NCBI GenBank assembly: GCA_039707465.1
Contig: CM077643.1
Span: forward strand, 68,908,605 to 68,972,604
Length of the DNA stretch: 64,000 nucleotides
From: Rhabdophis nuchalis
Lineage: Eukaryota > Chordata > Lepidosauria > Squamata > Natricidae
Direction: 5' to 3'
The notes under the pieces were generated by a model, which saw nothing but the letters and a program-made list of their open reading frames with translations, was not told the DNA's origin and did not search any database. A program made the translations under genes and the position numbers. This document shows positions 10,453-22,166 of this stretch, in pieces; the first letter of the stretch is position 1; the number at the start of each line of letters is the position of its first letter.

Positions 10453-11626
10453 TTACTACTGCATAGCTAATCCTGTTTAATTTGAATTTGAGGAAATTAA
10501 TGTAAAAATATGACATGGTTATTCTTTCCTATCTCACTATATTTGAAGAGCCAATGTCTCATGAAAAACAACACATTATTGCCAGGCGAGACAGTCATTC
10601 TGCGTGGTGACTTGTTTAGCAAATATTCAGTTAAAAACAAATAACTTAGTCATAAGAAATTTTTCTTTCTTGCATAAGGACATGACCCAGTTACCACTTC
10701 AGAGCTAAGGATGAGCCCAGCAATATATATATTTTAAAGCATCTTTCAAATAGAAAATCCAAATATATACAGAATAACTTTAATAATGTGGTTCCCTTGA
10801 AAGTCATGCCCTGTTGCCTTGCTTCATAGACTATGAGTGGCACACAGTGTTTTTTCTTAATTAAAAAGCCAGAATATCCTAAGCAATATCTACACATGCA
10901 AGACAATTTCAGAGATTTCTTTTTCTCCCCAGCTATCATTTTCAGTTTTGCTAAATAGATGTATTTATCAAGTTGATAGAATATATCATAACCAATTTCA
11001 CTGAGATTCTCTACATCTTTCTTATTATCTTATTCCATTCTACTTCCATATCAATTTTTAATTTTTTTAAAAAAGGAATCTCATTTTTAGCTGTGAACTC
11101 TGCTACAAAATACTGAGAATATGCATCAATATGCTTTGTTTGAACATTACAAATTGACTAAGTAAATATTAAACTTATTGCTTATATAGAAAAAAAATAT
11201 CCTAATCACTGCAGGTTACACTGATGATAAAGTAAATACAAGTTTATTCACTACGCATACTCTCAATATAAAGCTATATTATTTTTGACTTCTTTCTATA
11301 TTTAAATTTAACATGGCATAATGTTGAAATCCTCTGGGCAGGGTTTGTATCATTTTTCTTACATTAATTCATATTTTTTTCTGGAATGGTGGCAAGAAAT
11401 GTAAGATAAATCCATCATAGGTATATTTTCAGGGAAAATGGCACAATCCATCAAAATGAAACCTGTTGACATACAAATGTATGGATGATTCATGGAATCT
11501 ACTAGCATCTATTTTGAAATATTTCTTATCTTAATAATGCAGACAATAATGGTGGAAAAGATTTAGATGCATGAACATTATATTTTCATCCTTTAATCAA
11601 TTGGATAATTGCATGATCTTCTAATT
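10453..11626. other. AT-rich unique DNA, nothing recognised
   Basis: I looked for repeat ends, coding blocks and RNA genes and found none. A short minus-strand open frame at 10691-10939 resembles no family I know and is probably chance. Confidence 0.5.
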
Positions 11627-11872
11627 AGTAATAGCAATAGCACTTAGACTTATATACTGCTTCACAGTGCTTTACAACTCTTCTAAGCTGTTTACAGAGC
11701 CAGCATATTGCTCCTAACAATCTGGGTCCTCATTTTACTGACCTCTGAAGGCTGGAAGGCTGAGTAAACATTGAACTGGTGAGACCCGAAGTGCAAAACT
11801 GCTGGTAATCGGTGATCAACAGAAGTAGCCTACAATAATACATTCTAATCACTGCGCCACCACAGCTCTTAT
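11627..11872 (-). mobile_element. tRNA-derived SINE, minus strand
   Basis: Read on the minus strand this runs from a tRNA-like head (gtggcgcagtgattagaatg, resembling an A box) through a decayed B-box region near 11790, then a body containing aaaatgaggacccagattgt, to a 3' end reading gcagtatataagtctaagtg and ctattgctatta. The order and tail match a tRNA-derived SINE abundant in snakes as I recall it. The tail resembles L2 3' ends (ggcggtataca), which suggests mobilisation by an L2-type RT. It is decayed. Confidence 0.7.
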
Positions 11873-11879
11873 AACATCA

Positions 11880-13035
11880 AGTTTGGAGTGGCTGAACTAT
11901 TTTTTTTCCTCAGCCTTATGAAGGTAAAAATTTAGAATGGAATCTAGGCATATCTGAAGGGTAAACTATTCTTGCTCAGATATTTAGAGTTCCCAGTCTG
12001 TTTTTTCCACAACAGAAAATCATGGTACAAATTGGAAAATCTTGGATATTAGGAAAGTACTTGGCCGAGGGCATTTTTGGTGATAACTTTCCACAGAATA
12101 AATATTTCTTTAAAAGTAATTGTTCCGGCTGTATAGTATCTGCTATGCAAATTTCACATATGAATGCCTTGTTTCCATGCACCTTTTTTAGATATGCATG
12201 TTGTTATTTCATGCCAGAGTGAAATCTATGATTATAGGAAGTGTATAATAGCTCAAAATGAAGTGCCATTCTTCTTAAAAAAAAAAAAATGAATAAAGAG
12301 GGAACTCTGGGAACAAAAGTCAAAGGTCTCTGGAACTAACCAATTGTTATTTTGATACTGAAAATTTCCTGAAACCTGAATAAGGAAGAACACATTACTG
12401 TACGTGATATCTAATAAATTTATATAAATTTATAGTTTGAGCAATGAGGGCATATGCCATCACAACCTTTTTGCTGATATATACAAATGTGTGTATATTA
12501 CAATAATGCTTAAGAAGCATGATTTTGAACAATTTTTTAAAGTCTGAATTTAATATTATGTACAAATCAAAAGCAGCCATTAGTTAGGTTTATCCTGTGA
12601 GCATTATTCTACTAGAGAAACAAGGCCAGGAAAAAGTGAATTGATGCCAGCGTACAAAACATAAAACGTCCAGCATTCAAAACTATTGGCCTAGCAGCTC
12701 ACAATGACTTTGCAGTGATAAAACCAGATTTTTTTCAACTTGATATCAAACCCTGAACCCCCAAAAGTACAAAATTTGTACTTTTAAAAAACTGTGTGAT
12801 AAGAGAAATCTGTGTGATTTTCCAAGGAGAAGAAATTGTCCCATGCAGGAGGACAACACCACTGAAATCATGCAGATTATTCTGAATTTCTGATCATCTA
12901 GTTTTAGGAAGACATCATACTAAAATTCATTTTTGAAAGAAGATCTATTATATTTATTCCAAATATAATTTGGTGGATATGTATTTTAAAATGTAATCAT
13001 TGATCATTAAGAAGATCCATTAATACATACCGGTA
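11880..13035. other. AT-rich unique DNA, nothing recognised
   Basis: No repeat family or coding signal recognised. Short overlapping open frames on both strands at about 11976-12222 are mutual shadows without recognisable content. Confidence 0.5.
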
Positions 13036-13746
13036 GTATTAAGATACAGAACGATCTTCACAAACTTGAACATTGGGCACTATCTAATAAAATGAAATTC
13101 AGTGGTGAAAAGAGTAAGGTTCTACATTTAGGCAAGAAAAATGAATGCACAGGTATATTATATGTGGTACCTTGCTCAATAGTAGTAACTGTGAAAGGGA
13201 TCTTGGTGTCCTAGTAGACAACCATTTAAATATGAGCCAGCAGTGTGCAGCAGCTGCCAAAAAAGCCAACACAGTTCTAGGCTGCATAAACAGAGGGATA
13301 GAATGAAGATCACGTGAAGTATTAATACCACTTTATAATGTCTTGGTAAGGCCACACTTGGAATACTGCATTCAGTTTTGGTCTAGTTTAATAAAAAGAA
13401 GGACTAGGGGAGACATGATAGCAGTGTTCCAATATGTCAGGGGTTGCCACAAAGAAGAGGGAGTCAAACTATTCTCCAAAGCACCTGAGGGCAGAACAAG
13501 AAGCAATGGGTGGAAACTAATCAAGGAGAGAAGCAACTTAGAACTGAGGAGAAATTTCCTGACAGTTAAAACAATTATCAGTGGAACAACTTGCCTCCAG
13601 AAGTTGTGAATGCCCCAACACTGGAAGTCTTTAAGAAGATGTTGGCTAACCATTTGTCTGAAATGGTATAGGGTTTCCTGCCTAGGCAGGGGATTGGACT
13701 AGAAGACCTCCAAGGTTCCTTCCAACTCCGCTATTGTATTAATTCT
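13036..13746 (+). pseudogene. CR1 LINE 3' fragment with internal deletion
   Basis: CR1 C-terminal coding region and 3' end. Landmarks are [31 protein letters not shown] and [13 protein letters not shown], then after a deletion SLIKRRTRGDMIAVFQYVRG and GRTRSNGWKLIKERSNLELR, then the untranslated end containing ttggactagaagacctccaa and a short ctattgtatt tail. Comparison with the copy at 34580-35846 shows that about 115 bases are missing at 13383, after ttttggtc. It also has frameshifts and is dead. Confidence 0.9.
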
Positions 13747-13936
13747 GATAAACAGTATAGGACTTTCAAAGATACGAAGAAATACTATTCACAATTTAGG
13801 TAGATCCACATTAGAATATTATTTTATTATTCCATGTTCTGTAAAACTCTTCTATCATGAATTATTTTATTTCTTTATTGAATGTATAACCCAACTTTAT
13901 TTTGTACAATAAATGCAGCATACATAATACTCTCAC

Positions 13937-14586
13937 TGTCAGGAGCAAAGGAACATCATCATTCCTTAAATTGCAATACAGAAGATTTATTCAAGCCCCT
14001 ACACAAGAATTTAGTCAATTAAAGTTCAATATTACATTGGTGGTAAATAAAGTCAATGGAACTCAAAAGGGATTGGACTTGGATTGTTTGTGGAAGTATA
14101 AGGACTCTAAGCTGTTGACATGTTTATCTCTACTTCCCAGCTCCGCTTATTCTTCTCTGACACTCATCTTCTATTTTATTGACAATAACCCTGTCAACTC
14201 ACAAAGCTTCGCTAACTTGCTTCTGAGTTGCCACAGGCAGGTGGATGGGGAATTGAGCCTCACAGCTGCATCAAAGAATTTGCACTTCAATCGAAAAAAT
14301 TCAGATCCTAGCTGGCCAAAGTCAAGGCCATCTCCACAGAAACTAGTAGCAGCTAGAGGGAGTGATTTCTATGACCCATAAAATTCTTTCTTTGGAAAAT
14401 GTGATTGATGACATACATTGGGGGAGAAGGGGAAACAGGGTCAGAGGCAAGGTGCAAACCGAGTGGGGTCAGAGTTGGCTTCACTAGGTCCGTGCTGACA
14501 TGGCACTCCTAATAAACAACTGGGTTTTTCTTGAAAACTGTCTTGAGACTCCTGCTTTTATTAGACTATCAGTTGGAACCCTGACA
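13937..14586 (+). mobile_element. Probable solo LTR, 650 bp
   Basis: The block starts tgtcagg and ends cctgaca, a seven-base inverted repeat with the TG...CA ends of retroviral and Gypsy-type LTRs. A possible poly(A) signal (aataaa) lies at about 14510, followed by a short segment to the end, as in a U3-R-U5 layout. No internal gag or pol region is adjacent, so it would be a solo LTR left by recombination. I could not see a clean target duplication, which lowers confidence. The 159-codon open frame inside (13902-14381) crosses the LTR start and is not a credible gene. Confidence 0.5.
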
Positions 14587-14827
14587 AACTCTTGGAATGA
14601 ATGAATGAGTGAGTCCAAAGTTACCTGGATGGCTTCTGAGCTTAAGTAAGGACTAGAACTCAGTCTCTTTGTTTCCAGTACAGAACTATAACTACTACAA
14701 CAAAGGTACCAATAAAGCAATTTTAGAGATTATTTTTATAATCTGCTTGAAGGTGCTATGGAAGAACAGAAGTATGACACAGTTCAACAGTTATTTTTTG
14801 CTCTGGATGTCAGACGTTTGGGACTGG
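14587..14827. other. Unique DNA, nothing recognised
   Basis: Short interval between the probable LTR and an L2 tail, with no recognisable feature. Confidence 0.5.
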
Positions 14828-14889
14828 ATGTGAGTCCCAAATCGGGAGAGAGGGCGGTATACAAATTAAATAAATAAATAAATAAATAA
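14828..14889 (+). mobile_element. L2 3' tail, extremely truncated
   Basis: Only the last ~60 bases of an L2-type element: gagggcggtatacaaatt followed by (AAAT)n. The same end is seen, inverted, at 29838 and 32355. Confidence 0.75.
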
Positions 14890-15954
14890 GACTACCAGAC
14901 ACTGTTCCTACTTATCAAAGAGAACAGGACAATAAAAAGCAAAGAAGAAGATATGATATTATCTTATATACCGGAGTTCCAGCTATACTACTATTGCTAG
15001 ATATCAGCATTACTGTTTCTTAAATGGAGTTAATTACAGCCAAGGTATACTTTAAATTTGACTGTTTTATTGTAAGATCAATATAACTGACACACAAATA
15101 AATATTGTTCATTATCATGCAGTACTTTATGGTGTCTGGTATGTCACATTAATAGCAGACAAGCCTTATTATGCTCTATTAACTAAATCCCAGCCTAAGG
15201 CATATTTAAATTTCTCCATGATTTTTTTTCACTTGCAGTAGAAATGACCAAAGCCCATTTTGAGTAAAGATCTATGTTTATTATTGACACAAAGTAACAA
15301 CTATTGATTAAGAGTCATTATTTAATTCTGTAGTGTTAAGGGTATGTGAAAGTAATCCAATAATATCAAATACTGTACTATGTAGAGGAAAAATTAGGTA
15401 AAATTAGGCAGTATTACAGTGTTAGAAATAATGTATTTTTTTCCAGTAAGACCGCCAATATTTCCCATCAACCCACTTCAAAAGAAATCTAACATTAAAA
15501 GTAGAAATTATTCCATTGGATCTATAACCATGTATGATTTGTAGAAACAACACCCATGAAAGCTCTATAAATATTACAACTGCAGCTGGATGGGTGAATC
15601 CATATACGTTAGATGCAACTTTTTATGTGGGTTTTTGTTGTAGATCTAAATCCCCTCTTTCCTTCATAAAATTAATGTTGGATATTTTGTATCCCTTCTT
15701 CCATTTTTTTCCGGACACTAGACACACTGTATTAGGTACAAAGAGCATTTGACCCAAGGTCAAGCAGTGAGTTTGCCTACCTGGTTTTGAATTTGAATTT
15801 GGGTGTTCCTGGTCCTACTCAGATATCTTATCTGCTACAGCCATACTGGTTCTGAGGAACTAAGACATCCAAACAGCACATATAGAATTTTAGAAGTTCT
15901 AAAACAAACTATAGTTGCATGTACATTCAGGTAAAGAATGCTTTTCTAGGCTCA
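14890..15954. other. AT-rich unique DNA, nothing recognised
   Basis: No repeat family or coding signal recognised. Confidence 0.5.
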
Positions 15955-16055
15955 TTCTAGAACTTCTGAAAGAATTGTGCTGTTAACATGAGATAGGTGG
16001 TTTTAAATCCCTTCCCTTCTGTTGAGAGATGGCTGTTCAACCTTAATGGTATCTT
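15955..16055 (-). mobile_element. Penelope-like element A, inverted segment
   Basis: The reverse complement of about 15955-16055 follows the sequence of Penelope A around 5410-5540, for example aggtggttttaaatccc and ttgagagatggctgttcaa against that element. It points away from the plus-strand segment that starts at 16056, so the pair forms a head-to-head fold-back. Confidence 0.5.
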
Positions 16056-16335
16056 ATCTACACATATCTCCTATTTATAACACAGTCCTTTCAGAGGTTC
16101 CAAGAAGGTTCCACACTATTTGAACTATTCAGGTGATCCTGAGGTCACAGATAAACCTCCAAGTGGCCTCAATGTCTCTCAGAAAGAGTGCTAGGGACCA
16201 GATGACTCCAAGGTATATAAATCCTTCCATTCTCCACCATTCAGCCAGAACTGAGGAAGCTTCTTGGATGAGAAGCAAAATATCTTCAAGGAAAAACAAA
16301 GAAAGTCAAGTTGTCTTTTGGAAAACCATCTTTGG
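16056..16335 (+). mobile_element. Penelope-like element A 3' UTR
   Basis: Matches 5497-5730 closely in order: ctatttataacacagtc, ccaagaaggttcca, cctccaagtggcctcaa, ctgaggaagcttcttggatg. The two copies define the 3' end of one family. No coding domain is present. The open frame at 16133-16378 is a reading of this UTR. Confidence 0.75.
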
Positions 16336-16680
16336 AAAAACCAGGATCTGGATGACTGAGAATCTCCATAGTCTATGAAGCATTTATTCTTCCCTTGAGG
16401 TTGGAAATGGGTAATGAGAAAGAAATTGGGGGTTAGGCAGATGTTTTTCTTCTTCAGACAGCAAATCAAAGATTTTTTTTAAAAAAAGTTTATATATGTC
16501 TCATGAAATTTATAATGAACTCTTAATTCTTCTTACCATACTCACATATTGAGTCTCACAAATTTTCTAACGTACTTATAATAAACGGCCTGAATGAGAA
16601 TGGACCAGACTGTAAAGATTTCTCAAAAAGCAGGGAGAAAGAAAGAGGTATGAAATTTGTATATCTCAAATACTTAAGCC

Positions 16681-17139
16681 CTATTCCTCATCTTTAAGAC
16701 AAAGCATCCTGAACCGGTCAACCTTCTGTTGGTGAATTGCCTTTTTTTTTGTTCTTTCAATGCCAATTCCATGTACATCAACCTTCAGATTTTCCTTACA
16801 AACCCTGCTATGAATCTTTTTTTCCCTTTTCTTTTCTTTTTCATTGTAGAATCTTGTATTATTATTTAATACATTTCTTCTTTTTCGACTGATCTTCTCT
16901 GCAGCAATCCTACATCTCAAGCTCCTATTTCTCAGGTTTTGTTTCTGTTTTTTAAACTTTTCTCTCCATTGTATTTCTTCTCTTTTTGTTCCCATCTGGC
17001 CTTTAGAATTCCGCATCTTGCTAAACTGTGTGCAATTTCCCTTGGTCAAATTAAACTTTAATTTCCCTTCCAGAAATACATGGAAGCTTTCAGAATTATC
17101 TAGCTCAAAGCTGCTCTGCTTGGCAGGAAGTGGATGCAT
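16681..17139 (-). other. Open frame of 152 codons, no recognised product
   Basis: This is the longest open frame that lies outside any recognised repeat. The translation is rich in Lys, Arg, Asn and Glu with no hydrophobic segment and runs such as KKREKKIHSR. I recognise no family. A-rich composition on the coding strand disfavours stops on that strand, and one frame of this length is about what 64 kb of AT-rich DNA should give by chance. No splice or promoter evidence is visible, so I would not treat it as a gene. Confidence 0.12.
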
Positions 17140-17599
17140 GGCTGTTTTGCCTCATGGATCCTTGTTATAGCTCTGTCATGGTTTTCAGTGTGCAGATTGC
17201 CAGGATACCCTAAGTGTGCCAAGGTGCTGAGGGCTTGGGTACTTCAGAAAACATGGAAGAAATATTGGCAAGTCACTAAATAGAATATTGGGTTGGAAGC
17301 CTTCTAAATAGCAAAATTAAGCCCTCCCCCCTTTTTTCTTTTTCTTTTTGCTATAGAAGGCTGAGATTATCTTTTGCCAATCTGTAATGGTCAAGGCTTG
17401 TTGATTTCCCTGCTTTGGTTCTGGTTTATTTCCCATTTTTCAGGATGTAACCCAGCAGTATAACACATGTTTGGCATATAGCACAATGCAGCTTTTTACA
17501 CTAGAAAAATGAGAAAATCCTGCTTTTTGCCTCCCATCCTGGTCAAAGAAGGAAGGTTGTTGTTTTTCTGTCACACTCACCTCTACCCAGTTGCTCCGT
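17140..17599. other. Unique DNA, nothing recognised
   Basis: It contains T-rich runs near 17325-17350 but no repeat end or coding block that I recognise. Confidence 0.5.
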
Positions 17600-17668
17600 T
17601 TTCCTTCCTTCCTTCCTTCCTTCCTTCCTTCCTTCCTTCCTTCCTTCCTTCCTTCCTTCCTTCCTTCC
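17600..17668. repeat. (TTCC)n microsatellite
   Basis: About 17 units of ttcc, becoming ccctcc at the right edge. It lies inside a spurious open frame. Confidence 0.95.
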
Positions 17669-17675
17669 CCCCTCC

Positions 17676-19797
17676 CTCCCCTGATTCTGATTCTTCAGCT
17701 GCCATTTTTATTTGGAAGGTGGTACAGATTCATAGCTTTAGCTTGATTCCTTTGTTTTTATGTTCTTAAAAATGTTCAAAATGAATAGGGGGCAAACCTT
17801 GCAACTAACAATGGTTCTATCAGAGAACAATACCATATGCAGTTTCTCTCCAATAGAACATACAGTTTTAACTTAGATGAAAATGTATACCACAGGTATA
17901 CTATACTATCCATGATGACATGGAAGCATATAAACAAACAGATGTTCAATTAAGCCAGCATTGGTTTATTTTTATAATTCTCTGATGGCACGTTTATATT
18001 TTTTAAAAATGGGAACTTGGCCTTTAAGTGGCATGAGGTATAAGGGTGACATTCTAAAGGAGGATAGGGTTGGGAACAAAGTTTGGATGTGATTTAAATC
18101 TTATTATGTTTAATGACATTGATAACTGAATATTAAATAGCCTCATTCAATTGAATAGATATTTTGGAGAGGGTCAAAAAGTGTCATGGTTTAGGTGGTA
18201 TGGCTTCCCAGATTTTGAATTATGAAACCTATATATAGCAGAAGTTTAAGCAGGAAAAAACCTCCAGCTAAATCTTCACATATTCTTCAGTTTTATCACT
18301 TTCCTGCACACTGATAAAATCAACTTCAAGGTTGTTATCACTGCCTTGCAGAAAGCAGCTGAGTGCCCGCCCAATAACTGGTTGATTTATGTATCAGATA
18401 TACCAATTTATTTCTGAATGAAGCTTTTAATTTCTTTCCATCCACCTGAAAGCTCACAGCCTTTGTTGTTCACACATGTCCAATTGATTTGTATGAGAAT
18501 TAAGCAGCCATTACCAAGCAGAGGGTTGCCACAAACAAAGCTAGAGTACACATTTTTTAGGCAAGGGCTTTATATCATGGCAGTGTTTGGAATTGTTTTA
18601 TATTATGTTTTCAATTTTTCTTCACAGCTTGTTGCTAGTCCCTTTATGAATTTTCCATAAATATTGGAGAAAGAAAGCAATAACATCGATATTTTGACTG
18701 AACATGTGCATAAAACAAAGACCAGCTGGAAAGCACTGCAATGTATTTCTTTCCCTTCATTTTTTAAGAAGTAAAATGGGTGACATTTCAGATATTTGGA
18801 ACACTGAATCTAATCCTGTTTTCTGATAACAGGCATTATTCATAGTTTTTCACTTTGTTTGTTTAATAATGGCAGCATCATATAATCTCTCACATGCTTG
18901 GATTTGTGTATAACTTATATACCACAGGAAACTTCACCTTAGTGTGTATGAATGTCAATGCACATACACATATGCACACATATTCATGCATGTATTATAC
19001 ACACGTGTATGCATAGTCAAATAGATATATATGCATACAATCATCTTTGCCAACAGTAAACTTATGCAATACGAGTAGTGATATACAGGACAGGACAGGA
19101 AGGCAAATCAACTCTGGATCTGGGACCTTTCTCACCCAACTCAGAATGAAGGGGATCTTCATCAGAAATGCCTGGTAAATATCTCCTTAAGCTGGTAAAT
19201 ATAATTGGTAAATATCTCCTTAATACAGGCAAGTTAATGAAGTGATGACATGGCTTCATTGCAAAACTAAAGGAGCACGTTCAAGATTTCTGAACTTCTT
19301 TCCTTAAAATGTTTGTTAAAGCTGCTACATTTACAAATTAAACCTAGTGACTCAAAATTAAATGCAAATGTGGGTAGTTATTTGAAAGTGTGTTTGAATT
19401 CAATCCAAGCATTCTTTTGAAAGGAAACCCAGGATCAAAACACAAAGGACTTCAAAGCATCCCTTGAGAGATATAAAACCATTGGACTGGATGCTAAAAG
19501 AGCTTAGTTTACTTCCGAAAGAAAAACAACTGACCAGATCATGACATATTGATTTAACAGGGGTCAGAGTGAAGCAGTGTGCTTTCGCAGGTGAACATTG
19601 CTACAGTTCAAACAACAGTTGCAATTCCAGACAAGATGAAGCCTTAAGGTACAACAGAGATGCTCTACAAAATCCTGCTAAACGTACCCTCTTTTGAGAT
19701 CCAGCTCAGCATTGCAAACAAGCCTAGATAATTATCTGTCTCCCTATTCTTTTTTTAGTACCAATGAAATAAAAAACTATGCAAACCTACAAATATG
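17676..19797. other. AT-rich unique DNA, nothing recognised
   Basis: A 2.1-kb stretch without recognised repeats. A small duplicated motif, ggtaaatatctccttaa, occurs twice at about 19170-19222. Confidence 0.5.
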
Positions 19798-20160
19798 TAC
19801 ATATAAAGAATTGATTGGTTGAGGGTCATCAAGCCATTTTTGACTTTTGGTGACCACATAGATTTTTCTCCATGATGATCTATTCTTAAATTGTTCTTCA
19901 ATGGTGTGTTCTTGCCACTGTAAATGAGTTCACCCACCTTGCTTCTGGTTGTCGTCTGTTTCCTTCTACCTTTCCCAGCATTAGAATCTTTTTCAGAGAG
20001 TTGGATCTTCACATAATGTGTCCTAAATGTGATAATTTGAATCTGGTGATTTGTGCTTCAATGATCCACTGGTTTGTTTTCATTGCTACCCTTGGTGTTT
20101 TCAGGAATCTTTCTGAAGTTCAAAGTCCAAAGTTCAAAGGCTCTTCCCATCCTGCTTCAT
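19798..20160 (-). pseudogene. Bov-B/RTE LINE C-terminal fragment, minus strand
   Basis: On the minus strand the translation reads TPRVAMKTNQWIIEAQI, then LSHLGHIM.RSNSLKKILML, then GKVEGNRRQPEARWVNS. This matches the RTE/Bov-B C-terminal block (PWTARRSNQ.IL, YFGHLMRR.DSLEK.LMLG, G.RRRG..R.RWLD) in order and spacing. Stops and changes show it is decayed. Bov-B elements are common in squamates. Confidence 0.72.
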
Positions 20161-21686
20161 TAAAGTCCAACTTTTACTAGAGTGTCACATGGCATGCACA
20201 ATTCTGAACATTGTATGTATAGGAACATCACAATATTTGAATATTTTCCCAAGGCTTTCATGGTTGCTCTAGCAAGGTCTAGTCTGTGATATAGTTTTGA
20301 ATATCCCGAATATGGACTCTTTTTTTGGATGTGGCGTAGGGTCATTCACAGACCCATCTATCTGTTTGCCGCTGGTGGAAAGGATGAGTTGGTCCTAGAA
20401 GCAAATGGGCAACAATGAAGCTATTTCAGTTTTTTCAGCAAGCAAACACATTCCAACTCTTTCTTTCCAGTAAATAACTGCTACTACATTGTAACACAAT
20501 GAATTTTTCCCACACTTTTAGAATGTTAACACTTTAGCAATTTTAACACTTGTAAAATCCATTACAGTAGTCCTAACAACCAGGGTTATACAAGTGTGAA
20601 TGGTCATTGAGATTTTCCATAAAATGGAGTCAGAGATTCTGAGCTTCGTAACAATTATTAGTATTATGCTCTAACCTAAGCACATAGGCATTGGCTTTAA
20701 CATAGTCCTCTAAGCTATTTTCAGCACAAACTCTACCATATTTCTTCAGTTCAAATAGATGGAGTGACTAAGCAACTTTCTGTATTGTCGCATAATAGTT
20801 GCTCTACAACCTCTCACTTATCAGTTGCCAGGAGTCTTGTAAAGGGTTATACACAACTGAAAAATATGCAGACCACAAAATGATTGTTTTGAAACAATAA
20901 ACATATGTGGGTTTCCCCCCCTACAAGTTTTAAACAGAAAATGATGTTCAATTCAAAAAGGTAGACAAAATGGAGGTGTTCAAATAATATTGTTTTGCAT
21001 GTTCTAACTCTTTCAAGCAGTGACATAGCTTGGTTGTTTTGTCTCCTGGCCTGCTCTTTGTCTGTTCTTTTAAAAAAAAAATTGGCATCCCCCCCCCATC
21101 TAGGGACGGCACAAATTGCAGCAGGGACCAATTATGACCTTGGAAAAGCATATCCAATATGTTGTTGAATGTTGCTACAGTGTTAGTGTCCTGAGATGGA
21201 TACATGGAAAGACATAAAACTTTCTCCTAAACTATAATTTGCATCTCTTGTGTGGCTTATTAATTTTCAGTGTTAAAGAGAGTAATATTTCTCTTGTAAT
21301 TTGCTGCTCCAGTAATTAGGAGACTTATATTAAAAAAAACAACCTGAAATGGGATGCTGACTAGTAAGAACGAAAAGCAACAATTGTAGAGGTTTATTTT
21401 TAAAGACCAATGTTGATATTAATTTTCATAAAGCTCTCAAAATTAATGAGTGCAGTTCCATAGTATTGTAGACAGAAGTGAAGATGAGAGCTGCCATATG
21501 CATGCAGTATATAAGGCAGACTGAAATTTAAGAAACAAGCAAAATACCTAATGAATTTTGATAAGCATTTCGAGAACTTTCATGTTATTGAATGTCGTAG
21601 CATCCTTAAGGTTAATTGAAACTTAAATTTGTTTCCTTTTTCTAAAAACAGAAGAAATTATCATATGGAACATATTTTAATTATGA
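20161..21686. other. AT-rich unique DNA, nothing recognised
   Basis: No repeat family, RNA gene or coding signal recognised. Confidence 0.5.
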
Positions 21687-21752
21687 GAATGAATGAATGA
21701 ATGAATGAATGAATGAATGAATGAATGAATGAATGAATGAATGAATGAATGA
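21687..21752. repeat. (GAAT)n microsatellite
   Basis: About 16 perfect tetranucleotide units. Confidence 0.95.
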
Positions 21753-22090
21753 GCTATTTAATTTTGATACAAACTTTTGAAAGAAAGAACCCTTTTTGGT
21801 GGATAATTATTATAAAGCTTAAATACAGATGGACATTGTAAATATAATTGGCTGTTGTTAATTTTTGGTTGTCAATCCTAAAACTGTAAATAAATTGAAT
21901 TAAGTAATTAAATATTGATGGCTAATTAATGCATTGATTTGTGTGTTTATGTATTATTTATTACGAACACAATATCTTTATTTCATATAAGGCATAATGA
22001 TTTTTTCCCCAGAAAGCTGTTAGAGTCCAGAGGACCTCAGACTAGGCCAAACACATGCTATTAGAAGTGCAGGGAGATACAGGAAGAGTT
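21753..22090. other. AT-rich unique DNA, nothing recognised
   Basis: No feature recognised between the two tetranucleotide arrays. Confidence 0.5.

Positions 22091-22163
<73 letters not shown>
22091..22163. repeat. (TAGA)n array at the L2 3' end
   Basis: About 18 perfect units directly abutting the 3' end of the minus-strand L2. The L2 tail is the likely seed. Confidence 0.93.

Positions 22164-22166
<3 letters not shown>

Noticed and set aside
13902..14381. 159-codon plus-strand frame
   Set aside because: It starts outside and ends inside the probable solo LTR, has no recognisable domain, and is near the length expected by chance.
16681..17139. Host gene on the minus strand
   Set aside because: The 152-codon Lys/Arg-rich frame has no recognised domain, start context or splice signals, and lies in A/T-biased DNA where one such frame is expected by chance.
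22091..22163. CRISPR-like or regulatory direct repeats
   Set aside because: Perfect tetranucleotide microsatellites without spacers; the genome is eukaryotic.
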